NCBI GenBank assembly: GCA_021732525.1
Contig: JAKFUU010000052.1
Span: forward strand, 1 to 57,889
Direction: 5' to 3'
DNA length: 57,889 nucleotides
DNA from: Sphingomonadaceae bacterium
GTDB lineage: Bacteria; Pseudomonadota; Alphaproteobacteria; Sphingomonadales; Sphingomonadaceae
Shown here: piece after piece, positions 26,594-35,786 of the stretch
Position numbering within the stretch: the stretch's first letter is position 1
Layout: the number at the start of each line of letters is the position of its first letter
Position numbers and translations under genes: made by a program
Notes under the pieces: generated by a model
The model's input: the letters and a program-made list of their open reading frames with translations, nothing else
Databases searched by the model: none
What the model was told of the DNA's origin: nothing

Positions 26594-26701
26594 GGATATC
26601 CCCTAAATTTTGATGGGCGGGAGCGGATATTGCATCTTTCCGGTCCGGCCGAGGTATAGGAAGGAGCGGCGAATGCCGCCCCCGGATGCTAATAACGGCG
26701 G

Positions 26702-27091
26702 TTAAACGCGCCGGCGCTTGGACGGGCGAACGCCGTTATGCGGAATGGGCGTAACATCGCGGATCGAAGTGATCGTGAAGCCCACCGCTTGCAACGCGCG
26801 CAAAGCCGACTCGCGGCCCGAACCAGGGCCTTTCACTTCCACCTCCAGCGTGCGCACGCCGTGATCGGCGGCTTTTTTGCCGGCATCTTCGGCGGCAACC
26901 TGCGCCGCATAGGGCGTCGATTTGCGCGATCCTTTGAAACCCATGGTGCCTGCCGACGACCAGCTGATCGCATTGCCTTGCGCATCGGTGATGGTGACCA
27001 TGGTATTGTTAAAGCTGGCGTTGACATGGGCAACCCCGGCGGAGATATTTTTCCGCTCCCGCTTCTTAACGCGTTGTGGTTCGCGTGCCAT
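26702..27091 (-). CDS. rpsK: Ribosomal protein S11 (uS11)
   Basis: A 129-residue protein ([35 protein letters not shown], ending [11 protein letters not shown]). Small-subunit platform protein. It follows rpsM after 102 bp and precedes rpoA. Confidence 0.98.
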   Translation of the reverse strand: MAREPQRVKKRERKNISAGVAHVNASFNNTMVTITDAQGNAISWSSAGTMGFKGSRKSTPYAAQVAAEDAGKKAADHGVRTLEVEVKGPGSGRESALRALQAVGFTITSIRDVTPIPHNGVRPSKRRRV

Positions 27092-27193
27092 ATTGAAATC
27101 CTAACTTATCTAAAAATTGATCGCTGCGTAAAGCCAAAGCATCGGTTAAACCAAGGCTATGCAGCCAAAGAAGAAATCGTCCGAAGGGGCTGT

Positions 27194-27562
27194 TTATTTC
27201 TTCTTGCCGGCGATGGCTTTGGGCTTGCCCTTGCGGGTGCGCGCGTTGGTATGCGTGCGCTGACCACGAACCGGGAGGCCTTTGCGATGGCGCAAGCCGC
27301 GGTAGCAGGCGAGGTCCATAAGGCGCTTGATATTCATCGAAGTATTTCGGCGAAGGTCGCCTTCCACGGTGAAATCTGCATCGATGGTCTCACGAATTTG
27401 CAAGATATCAGCATCCGACAAATCTTGCACCCGGCGGCTGTGATCAATTTTCAACTTATCGGCGATTTGCAACGCGCTGGTCCGGCCAATGCCGTGAATA
27501 TAAGTCAACGCGATGATCACGCGTTTATTTGTTGGGAGGTTCACTCCGGCAATACGTGCCAC
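27194..27562 (-). CDS. rpsM: Ribosomal protein S13 (uS13)
   Basis: A 122-residue protein starting [15 protein letters not shown] with a GTG codon, and ending in a basic tail. [16 protein letters not shown] is the rRNA-binding block. It is the first gene of the group here: secY and adk, which usually precede it in this family, are absent, and a plus-strand metallo-hydrolase gene starts beyond its promoter. Confidence 0.98.
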   Translation of the reverse strand: MARIAGVNLPTNKRVIIALTYIHGIGRTSALQIADKLKIDHSRRVQDLSDADILQIRETIDADFTVEGDLRRNTSMNIKRLMDLACYRGLRHRKGLPVRGQRTHTNARTRKGKPKAIAGKKK

Positions 27563-27693
27563 TTAACAATACTCCTGCTCCACAAGGCACCCGGGATTGG
27601 GGCCTTATCTCATCGCTGAATATCCGATAAACACACAAAACCAGCGGACGCAGAAACGGCGTTGCTGGGATTACCAGTTATCGGAATGGCGGG

Positions 27694-27722
27694 GCATTAA
27701 TGCGAGTCGGCGGCGGTGTCAA
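27694..27722 (-). promoter_or_regulatory. Promoter of the rpsM-rpsK-rpoA-rplQ operon
   Basis: On the minus strand TTGACA (27717-27722), 17 bp, TAATGC (27694-27699). The expected start near 27687 gives a leader of about 125 nt before rpsM, long enough for autoregulation by a ribosomal protein. Confidence 0.55.
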
Positions 27723-27816
27723 CCCGCAACAAGGCGCTTATGCGATATTCCGTTTCTGCTTGCCGTATCGCCCATTGCTTTGCATAGCTCGTAACAATAT
27801 GACGGGATCTCAATGA

Positions 27817-28869
27817 ATGATAACACCAGTAAGCCGTGAAAACTTCCTTTTGGCGGATCATTTGGTTCATCCGGGCGCGGCCAGCAATATCGCCATCCCG
27901 GTTAGCGATTTGTCCGCCGGGATGCAAGCGCAGCTGGAGGCGCGGGTGTTTCATGGTCGCAGCGACGGCCCGGTAATTTTTATCAGCGCCGCGATCCACG
28001 GCGACGAAATAATCGGCACCGAAATTATCCGCCGGTTGATGAAGAAGCTGAACCCTAAAAAAATGGCCGGCACCGCTATTTTCGTTCCCGTGGTGAATAT
28101 GTTCGGATTTGTCGGACAAAGCCGGTATCTGCCCGATCGCCGTGATCTAAACCGCTGTTTTCCTGGTTCAGAACGCGGCTCGCTTGCCTCGCAATTGGCA
28201 AATATCTTTTATACCGAAATTGTCACGCGCTGCGATTTGGGTATCGATATTCACAGCGCGGCGATCCACCGGTATAATCTGCCGCAGATCCGAATTGCCG
28301 CGGGCAACCCTAAGTTGAAAAAACTGGCGATGGCTTTTGGCGCGCCTGCGGTGATCGAAGCGCCGCTACGCGAGGGGTCCTTGCGTGAGGTTGCGCGGGG
28401 GGACGGGGTGGACATGCTATTGCTCGAAGCGGGCGAAGCCTTGCGTTTTGACGAGCTGTCGGTGCGCACCGGAGTCAGCGGAATTTTGCGCGTAATGCGC
28501 GAATTGGGCATGATCAGCACGCGGCGGCTGGGCCGAGTGCCCGCGCCCTCCGCACAAACGAAGCGAACCCTGTGGCTACGCGCCGGGCGCGGCGGTGTAT
28601 GCCGGATCAATGCAATATCGGGCGCCACGGTGGAGGCGGGGGAGACACTTGCGGTCGTCAGCGATATGTTTGGCGATGATGAGGAGGCGGTGATTGCGCC
28701 GTGCGATGGCATCATCATCGGCCATGCCACTTTGCCCGTTGTAAATCAGGGGGATGCGATCCTCCATATTGCCGAGGTGCAGCGCTTTGCCAATGTCGAA
28801 CAACGGATAGAGGCGATTAACGACAGCCTGATGGAAAATCCCATGCTCGATGAAGATGAGGTTTTGTAA
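27817..28869 (+). CDS. AspA/AstE-type deacylase (succinylglutamate desuccinylase family)
   Basis: A 350-residue zinc enzyme. The ligand motif HGDE lies in ISAAIHGDEIIG, the third ligand in GIDIHSAAIHR; DRRDLNRCFPG binds substrate in relatives. A C-terminal beta-barrel (about residues 250-335) closes the active site. The family removes acyl groups from amino acids or acts in mycothiol- or peptide-type hydrolysis; this subgroup (RimK-associated in other genomes) is not assigned. The ATG at 27817 has a weak ribosome site. Divergent from rpsM, convergent with fghA. Confidence 0.87.
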   Translation: MITPVSRENFLLADHLVHPGAASNIAIPVSDLSAGMQAQLEARVFHGRSDGPVIFISAAIHGDEIIGTEIIRRLMKKLNPKKMAGTAIFVPVVNMFGFVGQSRYLPDRRDLNRCFPGSERGSLASQLANIFYTEIVTRCDLGIDIHSAAIHRYNLPQIRIAAGNPKLKKLAMAFGAPAVIEAPLREGSLREVARGDGVDMLLLEAGEALRFDELSVRTGVSGILRVMRELGMISTRRLGRVPAPSAQTKRTLWLRAGRGGVCRINAISGATVEAGETLAVVSDMFGDDEEAVIAPCDGIIIGHATLPVVNQGDAILHIAEVQRFANVEQRIEAINDSLMENPMLDEDEVL

Positions 28870-28878
28870 ATTACAAAT

Positions 28879-29724
28879 TCACCGGGCCGCAGGGCCCAGC
28901 CGCGCCGCGTGCCAGCGCAGATGATCTTCCATGAAGCTGGCGATAAAATAATAGCTATGGTCATAACCCTCGCGCCGGTTGAGCGTGAGATTTATTCCCG
29001 CTTTATCGCAAGCGGCTTCAAGCAGCTCCGGCTTTAGCTGCTCGGTCAGAAACTGATCGTCCAGCCCTTGATCGACTAGCAGCGCATCGCTTCGCGCGCC
29101 ATCCTCGATTAACGCGCAGGCATCATATTCGCGCCAGCTTGCTCGATCATCACCCAAATAGCCGCCAAGCGCTTTTTCGCCCCATGGGCATTGCGCCGGG
29201 CTGCATATGGGCGAGAAAGCCGAGATGGACCGATATGTGGACGGGTTGCGCAGCCCGATGGTTAGCGCGCCGTGCCCGCCCATGCTGTGCCCCATAATCG
29301 CTTGCCGTTTCATATCCGCCGGAAAATGATCGGCGATGATTGCCGGCAATTCGGTTTCGATATAGCGGCGCATTTGGAAATGCGCCGCCCAAGGTTCCTG
29401 CGCCGCATCGACATAAAATCCGGCGCCTTTGCCGAAATCATAGCCATCATCGTCGGCAACATCCTCGCCGCGCGGCGATGTGTCGGGCGCGATAAAAATC
29501 AGCCCCAATTCGGAACAAATTTTCCGATATTCGCCCTTTTCGGTGACATTGGCATGGCTGCAGGTAAGACCGGAGAGATACCAGACAAGGGGCAGCTTCG
29601 CGCCTTTGGCATGGGCAGGCACAAATACCGAAAATGTCATTGCGGTCTTCGTGGCGTCGCTTGCATGTTTATATACGCCCTGCACCCCGCCAAAGCTTTT
29701 ATTCGCCGCTATCGTCTCCAGCAT
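28879..29724 (-). CDS. fghA: S-formylglutathione hydrolase
   Basis: A 281-residue esterase-D-type hydrolase from the ATG at 29724 (MLETIAANKSFGG). The catalytic Ser is in GHSMGGHGALT, Asp in LVDQGLDDQFL and His in GYDHSYYF; SGLTCSHANVTEKGE is the oxyanion region. It hydrolyses S-formylglutathione to formate and glutathione in formaldehyde detoxification. It lies 10 bp after a VOC-family gene and appears to be the third gene of an SDR-VOC-fghA unit. The usual partner, glutathione-dependent formaldehyde dehydrogenase, is not in the window. Confidence 0.95.
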   Translation of the reverse strand: MLETIAANKSFGGVQGVYKHASDATKTAMTFSVFVPAHAKGAKLPLVWYLSGLTCSHANVTEKGEYRKICSELGLIFIAPDTSPRGEDVADDDGYDFGKGAGFYVDAAQEPWAAHFQMRRYIETELPAIIADHFPADMKRQAIMGHSMGGHGALTIGLRNPSTYRSISAFSPICSPAQCPWGEKALGGYLGDDRASWREYDACALIEDGARSDALLVDQGLDDQFLTEQLKPELLEAACDKAGINLTLNRREGYDHSYYFIASFMEDHLRWHAARLGPAAR

Positions 29725-29734
29725 CACAGCCCCA

Positions 29735-30118
29735 TTACATCCGCAGCAAAGTGCAGATTTTATTGCCCGATGGATCGCGCAGATAAGCCAGATGCATGGC
29801 GCCGGTGCCGCCTTCGCGAATGCCCGGTGGGTCTTCGATCGCGGTGCCGCCATGGGCCAAGCCCGCGGCGTGCCACGCCTCGGCCTGTTCGGGGCTTTCG
29901 ACCGCAAAGCCAATGGTGCTGCCATTGCCGCAAGTTGCGGGATTGCCGTCAATCGGGACGCTCAAACCAAATGTCCCGCGCTTATCCATGTAAAATAATC
30001 GTCCTTTGGGATCGATGAAACCTTCGCGATATCCCAGCACCGCCATCGTCGCATCGTAAAATTTCTTGGTCTCTTCGACATTTATCATGCCGAGCATGAC
30101 ATGGCTAAACATACTCAT
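29735..30118 (-). CDS. VOC-family (glyoxalase/dioxygenase-like) protein
   Basis: A 127-residue single-domain vicinal-oxygen-chelate protein starting MSMFSHVMLG. The ribosome site AAGGAG ends 7 nt before this ATG and only 1 nt before an in-frame ATG two codons upstream, so the shorter start is chosen. HVMLGMINVEETKKFYDATM and LAYLRDPSGNKICTLL are the usual paired beta-alpha blocks, with metal-ligand candidates at the N-terminal His and C-terminal positions. The substrate is unknown; a glutathione adduct would suit its place before fghA. Confidence 0.85.
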   Translation of the reverse strand: MSMFSHVMLGMINVEETKKFYDATMAVLGYREGFIDPKGRLFYMDKRGTFGLSVPIDGNPATCGNGSTIGFAVESPEQAEAWHAAGLAHGGTAIEDPPGIREGGTGAMHLAYLRDPSGNKICTLLRM

Positions 30119-30168
30119 ATTCATTCTCCTTTTCAAAATGGGCGATATTCGGCGGAAGAGTTTTTCCG

Positions 30169-30996
30169 TTATGGCTTAAAGGGTGGATATTCCGATGCAG
30201 CGGCATAATCGGCCTGAATTTGCTCATGCCTTTTATCGATGAAGGGGGCAAAGGCCGGATGTGTGAAAATATAAAAGCGATCATCTTCCACGCATCTTAG
30301 CGTCCATTCGGCGACATCATCGGCGTCGATCCCCGCTTCAATGACCGCTTCCATATTTTTGAACATCGGGTCATCTTGGCCGCCGTCGCCCGATGGTTTG
30401 GACAAGGCGCTGCGATGAATATCGGTTTTGACCCAGGCGGGGCAGAGCACGCTCACCCCGATATGATGCTCGGCAAATTCAGGCCGTAGCGCTTCGGAAT
30501 AGCCGACGACCGCAAATTTCGTCGCATTATAGGGCGCCATGCCGGGGCCAGCGACATGCCCCGCCATCGACGCCACATTGACAAAATGCCCGCCCTCACC
30601 GTGGCTTTGGATCAAGGGCGCAAAAATTTCGACGCCGTGCACCACCCCCATCAAATTTATGTCGACGATCCAGCGCCAATCTTTCATCGCAATTTGACCG
30701 GGCGAACCACCCAAAGCGACCCCGGCATTGTTGATGACAATATGCACCTTGCCAAATTTCTGGATCGTGGCCTTAGCGGCGCTGCGCATTTGCGCTTCAT
30801 CGGCAACGTTACACAGAATGCTGGCCGCATCGCTGCCGGCCGCCGTCAATTCCGCTACGGCCTGATCCAGCTTGCCCTGATCCATATCGGCCAGCATGAT
30901 TTTTGCCCCGCGCGCCGCCAGCGCCTTTGCAATAGCAAAGCCAATACCCGCCGCGCCGCCGGTGATAAAGGCCACTGTTGCATTACCGATCCGCAT
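30169..30996 (-). CDS. Short-chain dehydrogenase/reductase
   Basis: A 275-residue SDR. The ATG at 30996 follows GGAGA; a longer frame upstream is not coding-like and holds an operator. Motifs: TGGAAGIG, NNAG, the catalytic Ser in NVASMAG, and YNATK. The long C-terminal tail resembles SDRs that act on lipophilic or aldehyde substrates. It is the first gene of the SDR-VOC-fghA unit (gaps of 50 and 10 bp), so it may supply a dehydrogenase step in carbonyl removal. That link is inferred from position only. Confidence 0.9.
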   Translation of the reverse strand: MRIGNATVAFITGGAAGIGFAIAKALAARGAKIMLADMDQGKLDQAVAELTAAGSDAASILCNVADEAQMRSAAKATIQKFGKVHIVINNAGVALGGSPGQIAMKDWRWIVDINLMGVVHGVEIFAPLIQSHGEGGHFVNVASMAGHVAGPGMAPYNATKFAVVGYSEALRPEFAEHHIGVSVLCPAWVKTDIHRSALSKPSGDGGQDDPMFKNMEAVIEAGIDADDVAEWTLRCVEDDRFYIFTHPAFAPFIDKRHEQIQADYAAASEYPPFKP

Positions 30997-31032
30997 GAAT
31001 GTCTCCCGAAGAATCTCATTGATCTGACGCTC

Positions 31033-31068
31033 CAGCAAATTGGATACAATTTGCTGAAAGAGATGCAA
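31033..31068 (-). promoter_or_regulatory. Palindromic operator overlapping the SDR-VOC-fghA promoter
   Basis: CAGCAAATTG (31033-31042) and CAATTTGCTG (31047-31056) form a perfect 10-bp palindrome around GATA. On the minus strand TTGCAT (31063-31068) and TATCCA (31041-31046), 16 bp apart, form a plausible promoter whose -10 lies in the palindrome. This is the layout of a TetR- or MarR-type repressor site, 37 bp upstream of the SDR start. No such regulator lies in the window. Confidence 0.6.
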
Positions 31069-31146
31069 GCGCAATGGCCATAATTAATGGCTGCAATACG
31101 AAAATAGGACGGGCCCTGGCAATGCGGTGCGTTGGGCGTTTAGGGC

Positions 31147-32484
31147 TTACCGCTTTTTGGTGTAAATGCCCCTGGTGTCGAGCAATATTTTGCCAGCATA
31201 TTGATCTGGTGCCGCTATTTTGAATGCAGCGTGATCGACCAGAATAATCACAATATCGCAAGTGGCAAAGGCCTGTTCCAAATCCACTAGCTGCGCGCCG
31301 GTGCCGGCAAATTGCGGCGGCAAAGATTCGCAATATGGCTCGACGATCTTGATCCGGTCCCCGAATTTCTTGGCAAGCTGCTGCGCTATATAAAGCGCCG
31401 GACTTTCGCGGAAATCATCGATATTGGCTTTAAAACTAAGGCCAAGACAGGCGATTTTTGCTTGTGGTTGGGCAGCGATCAATGCCTCCGCCCGCGCGAT
31501 TACATAATGGGGTTTGCCATCATTTACTTTGCGCGCCGTGGCGATCAGAGGCGTTTGTTCCGGCGCACTGTGAACGAGGAACCACGGGTCGACCGCTATG
31601 CAATGGCCGCCTACACCGGGGCCTGGTTGCAAAATGTTTACGCGCGGATGGCGGTTGGCGAGCGCAATAACTTCCCATATATCGGTGCCGACATGATCGG
31701 CAATTAACGATAATTCATTGGCAAAGGCGATCGATACATCGCGTGAGGCATTTTCAACCAGCTTGACCATTTCCGCCGTTGCCGCATCGGTTTCGACGCA
31801 TTCGCCTTCGACAAAAATCTCGTAAAATTGGCGCGCCTTTGTGGCGCAGGCGGACGTCATGCCGCCAATGCTGCGATCGTTAGATACGAGTTCGGCGATA
31901 ATTTGGCCCGGTAACACACGCTCAGGACAATAGGCCAAATGGATATCGCAATCCGCCGCATGTTGACCCGCGATCTTCAAATCGGGCCGTATTTTGGCAA
32001 GCACCTCGCCAATGCGGGCAGTGGTTCCAATCGGTGATGTCGATTCCAATATCACCAAATTACCCTTGGCCAAGATCGGTGCGACTCGTTCAGCTGCTTG
32101 CAAAATATAACTAATATCTGGCGCGTTACCGGCCCGTACCGGGGTCGGCACGGCAATAACGAATATATCGCTTTCGCGCGGCTGCGTTGCTGCCGAAAGC
32201 CGGCCGCAAGCAACCATCTGACGCACCAAAATATCGAGATCAGCTTCCTCAATATGGATGCGGCCTTCGTTGATCGTGTCAATCACATCTTGTTTTACAT
32301 CAAGACCAAGCACCGTGCACCCCGCGCGCGCAATTACCGCAGCGGTAGGCAGTCCGATGTAACCCAGCCCGACCATCGTAACCGTGGGCAGTTCAGCGGC
32401 CCGGCGTTTTTTCCCAGCAAGCCCTGCGGCGCGGGCGTTAAGATCATAGAGCGTATCTTGCGCCAACGCGAGCTTACTTGCCAT
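31147..32484 (-). CDS. wecC: UDP-N-acetyl-D-mannosamine dehydrogenase-type nucleotide-sugar dehydrogenase
   Basis: A 445-residue protein from the ATG at 32484. The NAD motif is GLGYIGLPTAAVIA, YCPERVLPG a family block, and the catalytic Cys lies in GPGVGGHCIAVDPWFLV, which fits WecC/TviB-type enzymes better than UDP-glucose dehydrogenases. It would oxidise UDP-ManNAc (or a similar sugar) to the uronic acid for a surface polysaccharide. No epimerase or glycosyltransferase genes flank it, so it is an orphan. The symbol is by resemblance; the exact sugar is not certain. Confidence 0.85.
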   Translation of the reverse strand: MASKLALAQDTLYDLNARAAGLAGKKRRAAELPTVTMVGLGYIGLPTAAVIARAGCTVLGLDVKQDVIDTINEGRIHIEEADLDILVRQMVACGRLSAATQPRESDIFVIAVPTPVRAGNAPDISYILQAAERVAPILAKGNLVILESTSPIGTTARIGEVLAKIRPDLKIAGQHAADCDIHLAYCPERVLPGQIIAELVSNDRSIGGMTSACATKARQFYEIFVEGECVETDAATAEMVKLVENASRDVSIAFANELSLIADHVGTDIWEVIALANRHPRVNILQPGPGVGGHCIAVDPWFLVHSAPEQTPLIATARKVNDGKPHYVIARAEALIAAQPQAKIACLGLSFKANIDDFRESPALYIAQQLAKKFGDRIKIVEPYCESLPPQFAGTGAQLVDLEQAFATCDIVIILVDHAAFKIAAPDQYAGKILLDTRGIYTKKR

Positions 32485-32651
32485 CAAACCTATCCGTCAT
32501 CATGAACGACCTCAATGTCGGAGCATGTTTCAAACCGCCCCAGCTTACCGCCCAAGGATCAGCGGATGATCATGATTTATCAGAGCTTTGACAACGAATG
32601 GTAAATAACGAGGTCTGTATGTTGCTAAAGCAAGTTGCCGTGAATACGAAT

Positions 32652-32733
32652 CGTCATTGCGAGGAACGAAGCGACGCGGCAATTTAGGGTTGGGCAGGAT
32701 AATCCTGGATTGCTTCGCTTCGCTCGCAACGAC
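32652..32733. repeat. Inverted repeat, CGTCATTGCGAG family
   Basis: CGTCATTGCGAG with GAAGCGACGC (32652-32679) faces TGGATTGCTTCGCTTCGC with TCGCAACGACG (32706-32733). The arms pair imperfectly. Elements of this form are widespread intergenic repeats in Proteobacteria. It occupies the 330-bp gap between wecC and the M16 protease; the rest of the gap shows no gene. Confidence 0.75.
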
Positions 32734-32814
32734 GAATGTTGCAAATTAAATGCAACAAGCTCTAGGTTAACATTACGTCCATGTTCTAACCGGCGCTTGG
32801 TGGGCCACAGAAGA

Positions 32815-35703
32815 TCAGCGGGCGGAGGTTTTTTCGGGTTGGACGGTCAATTTCCATGCGGTGTCGTCGCGAAAATAGCGCTGTGCAAGCATTTGCAGCC
32901 GCGCCGCCGTGACATTGCCGTAATCCGAATATATCCGGCGCAGCGCATCAAAACGGCGGGGATCGCGCGTGGCCCCTTTCAGATTTTGTAACCAGAAGGT
33001 ATTTCCCGTCGATGCCCGATCGATATATTGCTTGACCGGCTCGACCGCACGTTTCAGCTCATCTTCGCTCACCGGCTGGAATGCCAGATCGCGTGCCACA
33101 TCGCGGGCGAAGGCGTAGAATTTGTCGACATCTTGCGGGCGAACCTGCGTATAGGCCATCAAATAACCGCCTTCGGGGAAGCTATCGGGCCAGCTATTGG
33201 CCATATCGGGGCTATAGCTGGCCGCTTGTTCGGCGCGGAATTTCTCAAATAACCGGTCGCGAAAAACCGCTGCCAATATTTCAAGCTCCCGGCTTTCCCC
33301 GATCCGCGCTAACCCGCCGCCGGTGGGCCAGGCAATGACCGCCGCGACCTGATCCGCCGGGCCCCGGTGGGTCAGCACGGCCGGTACCAAATTGCCCGCC
33401 GGAAATTTCTGCACCAGGGATTTTGCCGATATCGCTGCTGCTTTTCGCGGCCGCATCGCGCCAAAGGTTTCGGTGAGTGCTTTGATTGCATCTTCGCGCT
33501 TAAAATCGCCAAAAATCATCACTTCGATCGGTCCTTGGGTCAACAAAGGCTCCCAGAATTTGCGGAATGCGCGCGGCGTTAATTTACCAATATCTTTGGG
33601 ATTGGCCGCTTTCCAGCGCCTATCACCGGTGCGGACTAAATATTCCAAATCGCGTTGCAAAACGGCGGAAGCCGACATTTCGAAGCTATCATAGCCCGAT
33701 TTGGCGAGCGCCTTGGCGCGGTCCACTGGCGCATTGACCCAGCCGGGATGGTCGAGCTTTGCCGCAATCAACCGCAATTGATCGTAAAGATCCGCCGTTC
33801 GAGTGGTGCTGGAAAAATGAAACGCATCGGCATCAATGGCGAAATCTAGGCCGATCCGCCGTCCCGCCGTTATCTGATCAATCGCTGCCCGGTCGAGCGT
33901 GCCAACACCGTTGTCGGGGAGCACCAAAGGGCCGGTCCACAACAAACCGCCGCTGCGCGGTGTAAAGGCCTGATAACCGCGGCCGAACCGCACCAGCAAC
34001 CGGATCTGTTCGCTTTCGGCCTTGTTGGGATAAAGCAGCGCGGTGACGCCATTGGACAATGTCACGCTTTCCATATCAAGCTGCGGCAAGGGCATGGCCG
34101 AAGCGACCGTTCCCGCCTCGCCCAATTTCGGCAAATCGTCAAAGGTGACCTTGGCTTCGCTGAGCCGCGCCGCATTGTTGGCGTTTACGGGATCGCTGAG
34201 CGTCGCCGCAAGCCGGCTATCCGCGCCCGGTGTTATCGCCGGAGCGGCAAGAAAAATCCGCGTCTGATCGCCGCTAAACAGCCGCTGCGTCGATGCCAGC
34301 AACCGCTGCGGGGTCAGCTTGCTGGATAGGCCCGCAAAGACATCAACCACCGTTTGCGGCGCCGCGACGGTTTCGCGAATATCCACCGCGCGGATAATAT
34401 CATCGGCTTGTTTTGCGGCGGCTTCAAAGGGATAGCTATCCAATCCGGTCCGCACCGCATTGGCAAATAGGGTTTTTTCGCGATCAATATCCACCTGCGA
34501 CGGCGGCGTTGTTATGGCGTCTTCGATGACCGCGCGGACATCCTTGATCGCTTGATCCCACCGGTCGCCAACGGGCGTTATACCGACGAAGGTGGCATTG
34601 GCCGACCGGGATAAATCATCCTCCGATACTTCTGCAAAAATATAACTGCCGCCTGCGCGCGCCGCGGTTTCAAGACGGCGGTTGATGATTTGCAGCGCCA
34701 ACGCATCGGTCAACAACCCTTCGTTATAGGCGATGGTGTCATTCTTAAAATACCATGGGCGCAGCCAAACCAGCGTGGCCACGGTGGGCAATGTGGGTTC
34801 CGAAATTAGCGCCGCTTGCCTGCCCGCAGCGGGCTTCCCAAAATCGGGCTGCGGCATTTTGGCACCATCGGCCCGCCAATCGGAAAAATATTGTTTGATG
34901 AGCATGGCCAGCGTTTCCGGGTCGCTGTCACCGGCCATAACGATGACGATATTGTCGGGGCGATACCAGCGTTTGTGGAATGCCGCCAATTTTTCGGCGG
35001 TTGCCGCGCGCAGCGCTTCGGGTGTGCCGATCGTCGGCCGCTCGCTGAGCCGCTGTTGCTGGAAGAAATGCCGCCTTACAGCGTTGCTGTAACGCAAAGC
35101 CGCGCCATCGCTTTCACGCAATTCGGCCAGCACGATTTCTTTTTCGGCCGCCAGCGCAGCATCGGAAATGCGCGGCGCGCGGATCATGCCCGAAATAATC
35201 TTCATCGATTCATCGAGCCGAGCCGATTCTGCGCTTGGCAAATCCAATTTATATACCGTTTGCGTCGGGGTGGTTTGGGCGTTGCTGTCGCTGCCAAAAG
35301 TCACGCCAAAACGCTGCCAAATGCGCTTGGCTTCGCCGTCGGGCACAAAGGCCGATCCGCGAAAGGACAAATGCTCGATCAAATGCGCAAAGCCCAGCTC
35401 GCCGTCATCCTCATGCAGCGCGCCGGCATCGACGCGCAGCCGGATGGAGACTTGACCCGATGGCACGCCGTTGCGCTTCACCGCATAACGCAGGCCATTT
35501 TCCAGCGTGCCAAAGGTCCAGCTTTTATCAACCGGAATATCGCTGCCTTCATATAGCCATGGTTTTTCCGCTCCGGTTTCCGCCGCAGTGGTGGGCGTCG
35601 CAACCGGCGGGGCAATCGGCGTGGTTTGCGGCGCAGCAGGGGTTGTTATCAGCGCGCCCGCAATAACGAGCATCAAGCGGAAATAAGGGGCTAATTTCTT
35701 CAT
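32815..35703 (-). CDS. M16-family zinc metallopeptidase, exported, two-domain
   Basis: A 962-residue protein with a signal peptide (about 25 residues) and a Pro/Thr-rich linker. The inverted zinc motif HxxEH is H107-L-I-E-H111 (GELGFAHLIEHLSF); the distal Glu lies in AAEKEIVLAELRE. A second, inactive M16 half (from about residue 540) completes the clam shell. Such pitrilysin-like enzymes degrade peptides in the periplasm. Complete, single gene. Confidence 0.93.
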   Translation of the reverse strand: MKKLAPYFRLMLVIAGALITTPAAPQTTPIAPPVATPTTAAETGAEKPWLYEGSDIPVDKSWTFGTLENGLRYAVKRNGVPSGQVSIRLRVDAGALHEDDGELGFAHLIEHLSFRGSAFVPDGEAKRIWQRFGVTFGSDSNAQTTPTQTVYKLDLPSAESARLDESMKIISGMIRAPRISDAALAAEKEIVLAELRESDGAALRYSNAVRRHFFQQQRLSERPTIGTPEALRAATAEKLAAFHKRWYRPDNIVIVMAGDSDPETLAMLIKQYFSDWRADGAKMPQPDFGKPAAGRQAALISEPTLPTVATLVWLRPWYFKNDTIAYNEGLLTDALALQIINRRLETAARAGGSYIFAEVSEDDLSRSANATFVGITPVGDRWDQAIKDVRAVIEDAITTPPSQVDIDREKTLFANAVRTGLDSYPFEAAAKQADDIIRAVDIRETVAAPQTVVDVFAGLSSKLTPQRLLASTQRLFSGDQTRIFLAAPAITPGADSRLAATLSDPVNANNAARLSEAKVTFDDLPKLGEAGTVASAMPLPQLDMESVTLSNGVTALLYPNKAESEQIRLLVRFGRGYQAFTPRSGGLLWTGPLVLPDNGVGTLDRAAIDQITAGRRIGLDFAIDADAFHFSSTTRTADLYDQLRLIAAKLDHPGWVNAPVDRAKALAKSGYDSFEMSASAVLQRDLEYLVRTGDRRWKAANPKDIGKLTPRAFRKFWEPLLTQGPIEVMIFGDFKREDAIKALTETFGAMRPRKAAAISAKSLVQKFPAGNLVPAVLTHRGPADQVAAVIAWPTGGGLARIGESRELEILAAVFRDRLFEKFRAEQAASYSPDMANSWPDSFPEGGYLMAYTQVRPQDVDKFYAFARDVARDLAFQPVSEDELKRAVEPVKQYIDRASTGNTFWLQNLKGATRDPRRFDALRRIYSDYGNVTAARLQMLAQRYFRDDTAWKLTVQPEKTSAR

Positions 35704-35786
35704 AATTTTCCTATTTGGTTGGCGCTTGATTGATGGCAGATGAATGAAACGCAGGCCGTAATCTTAATATTCGGCCAAATTGCCTA

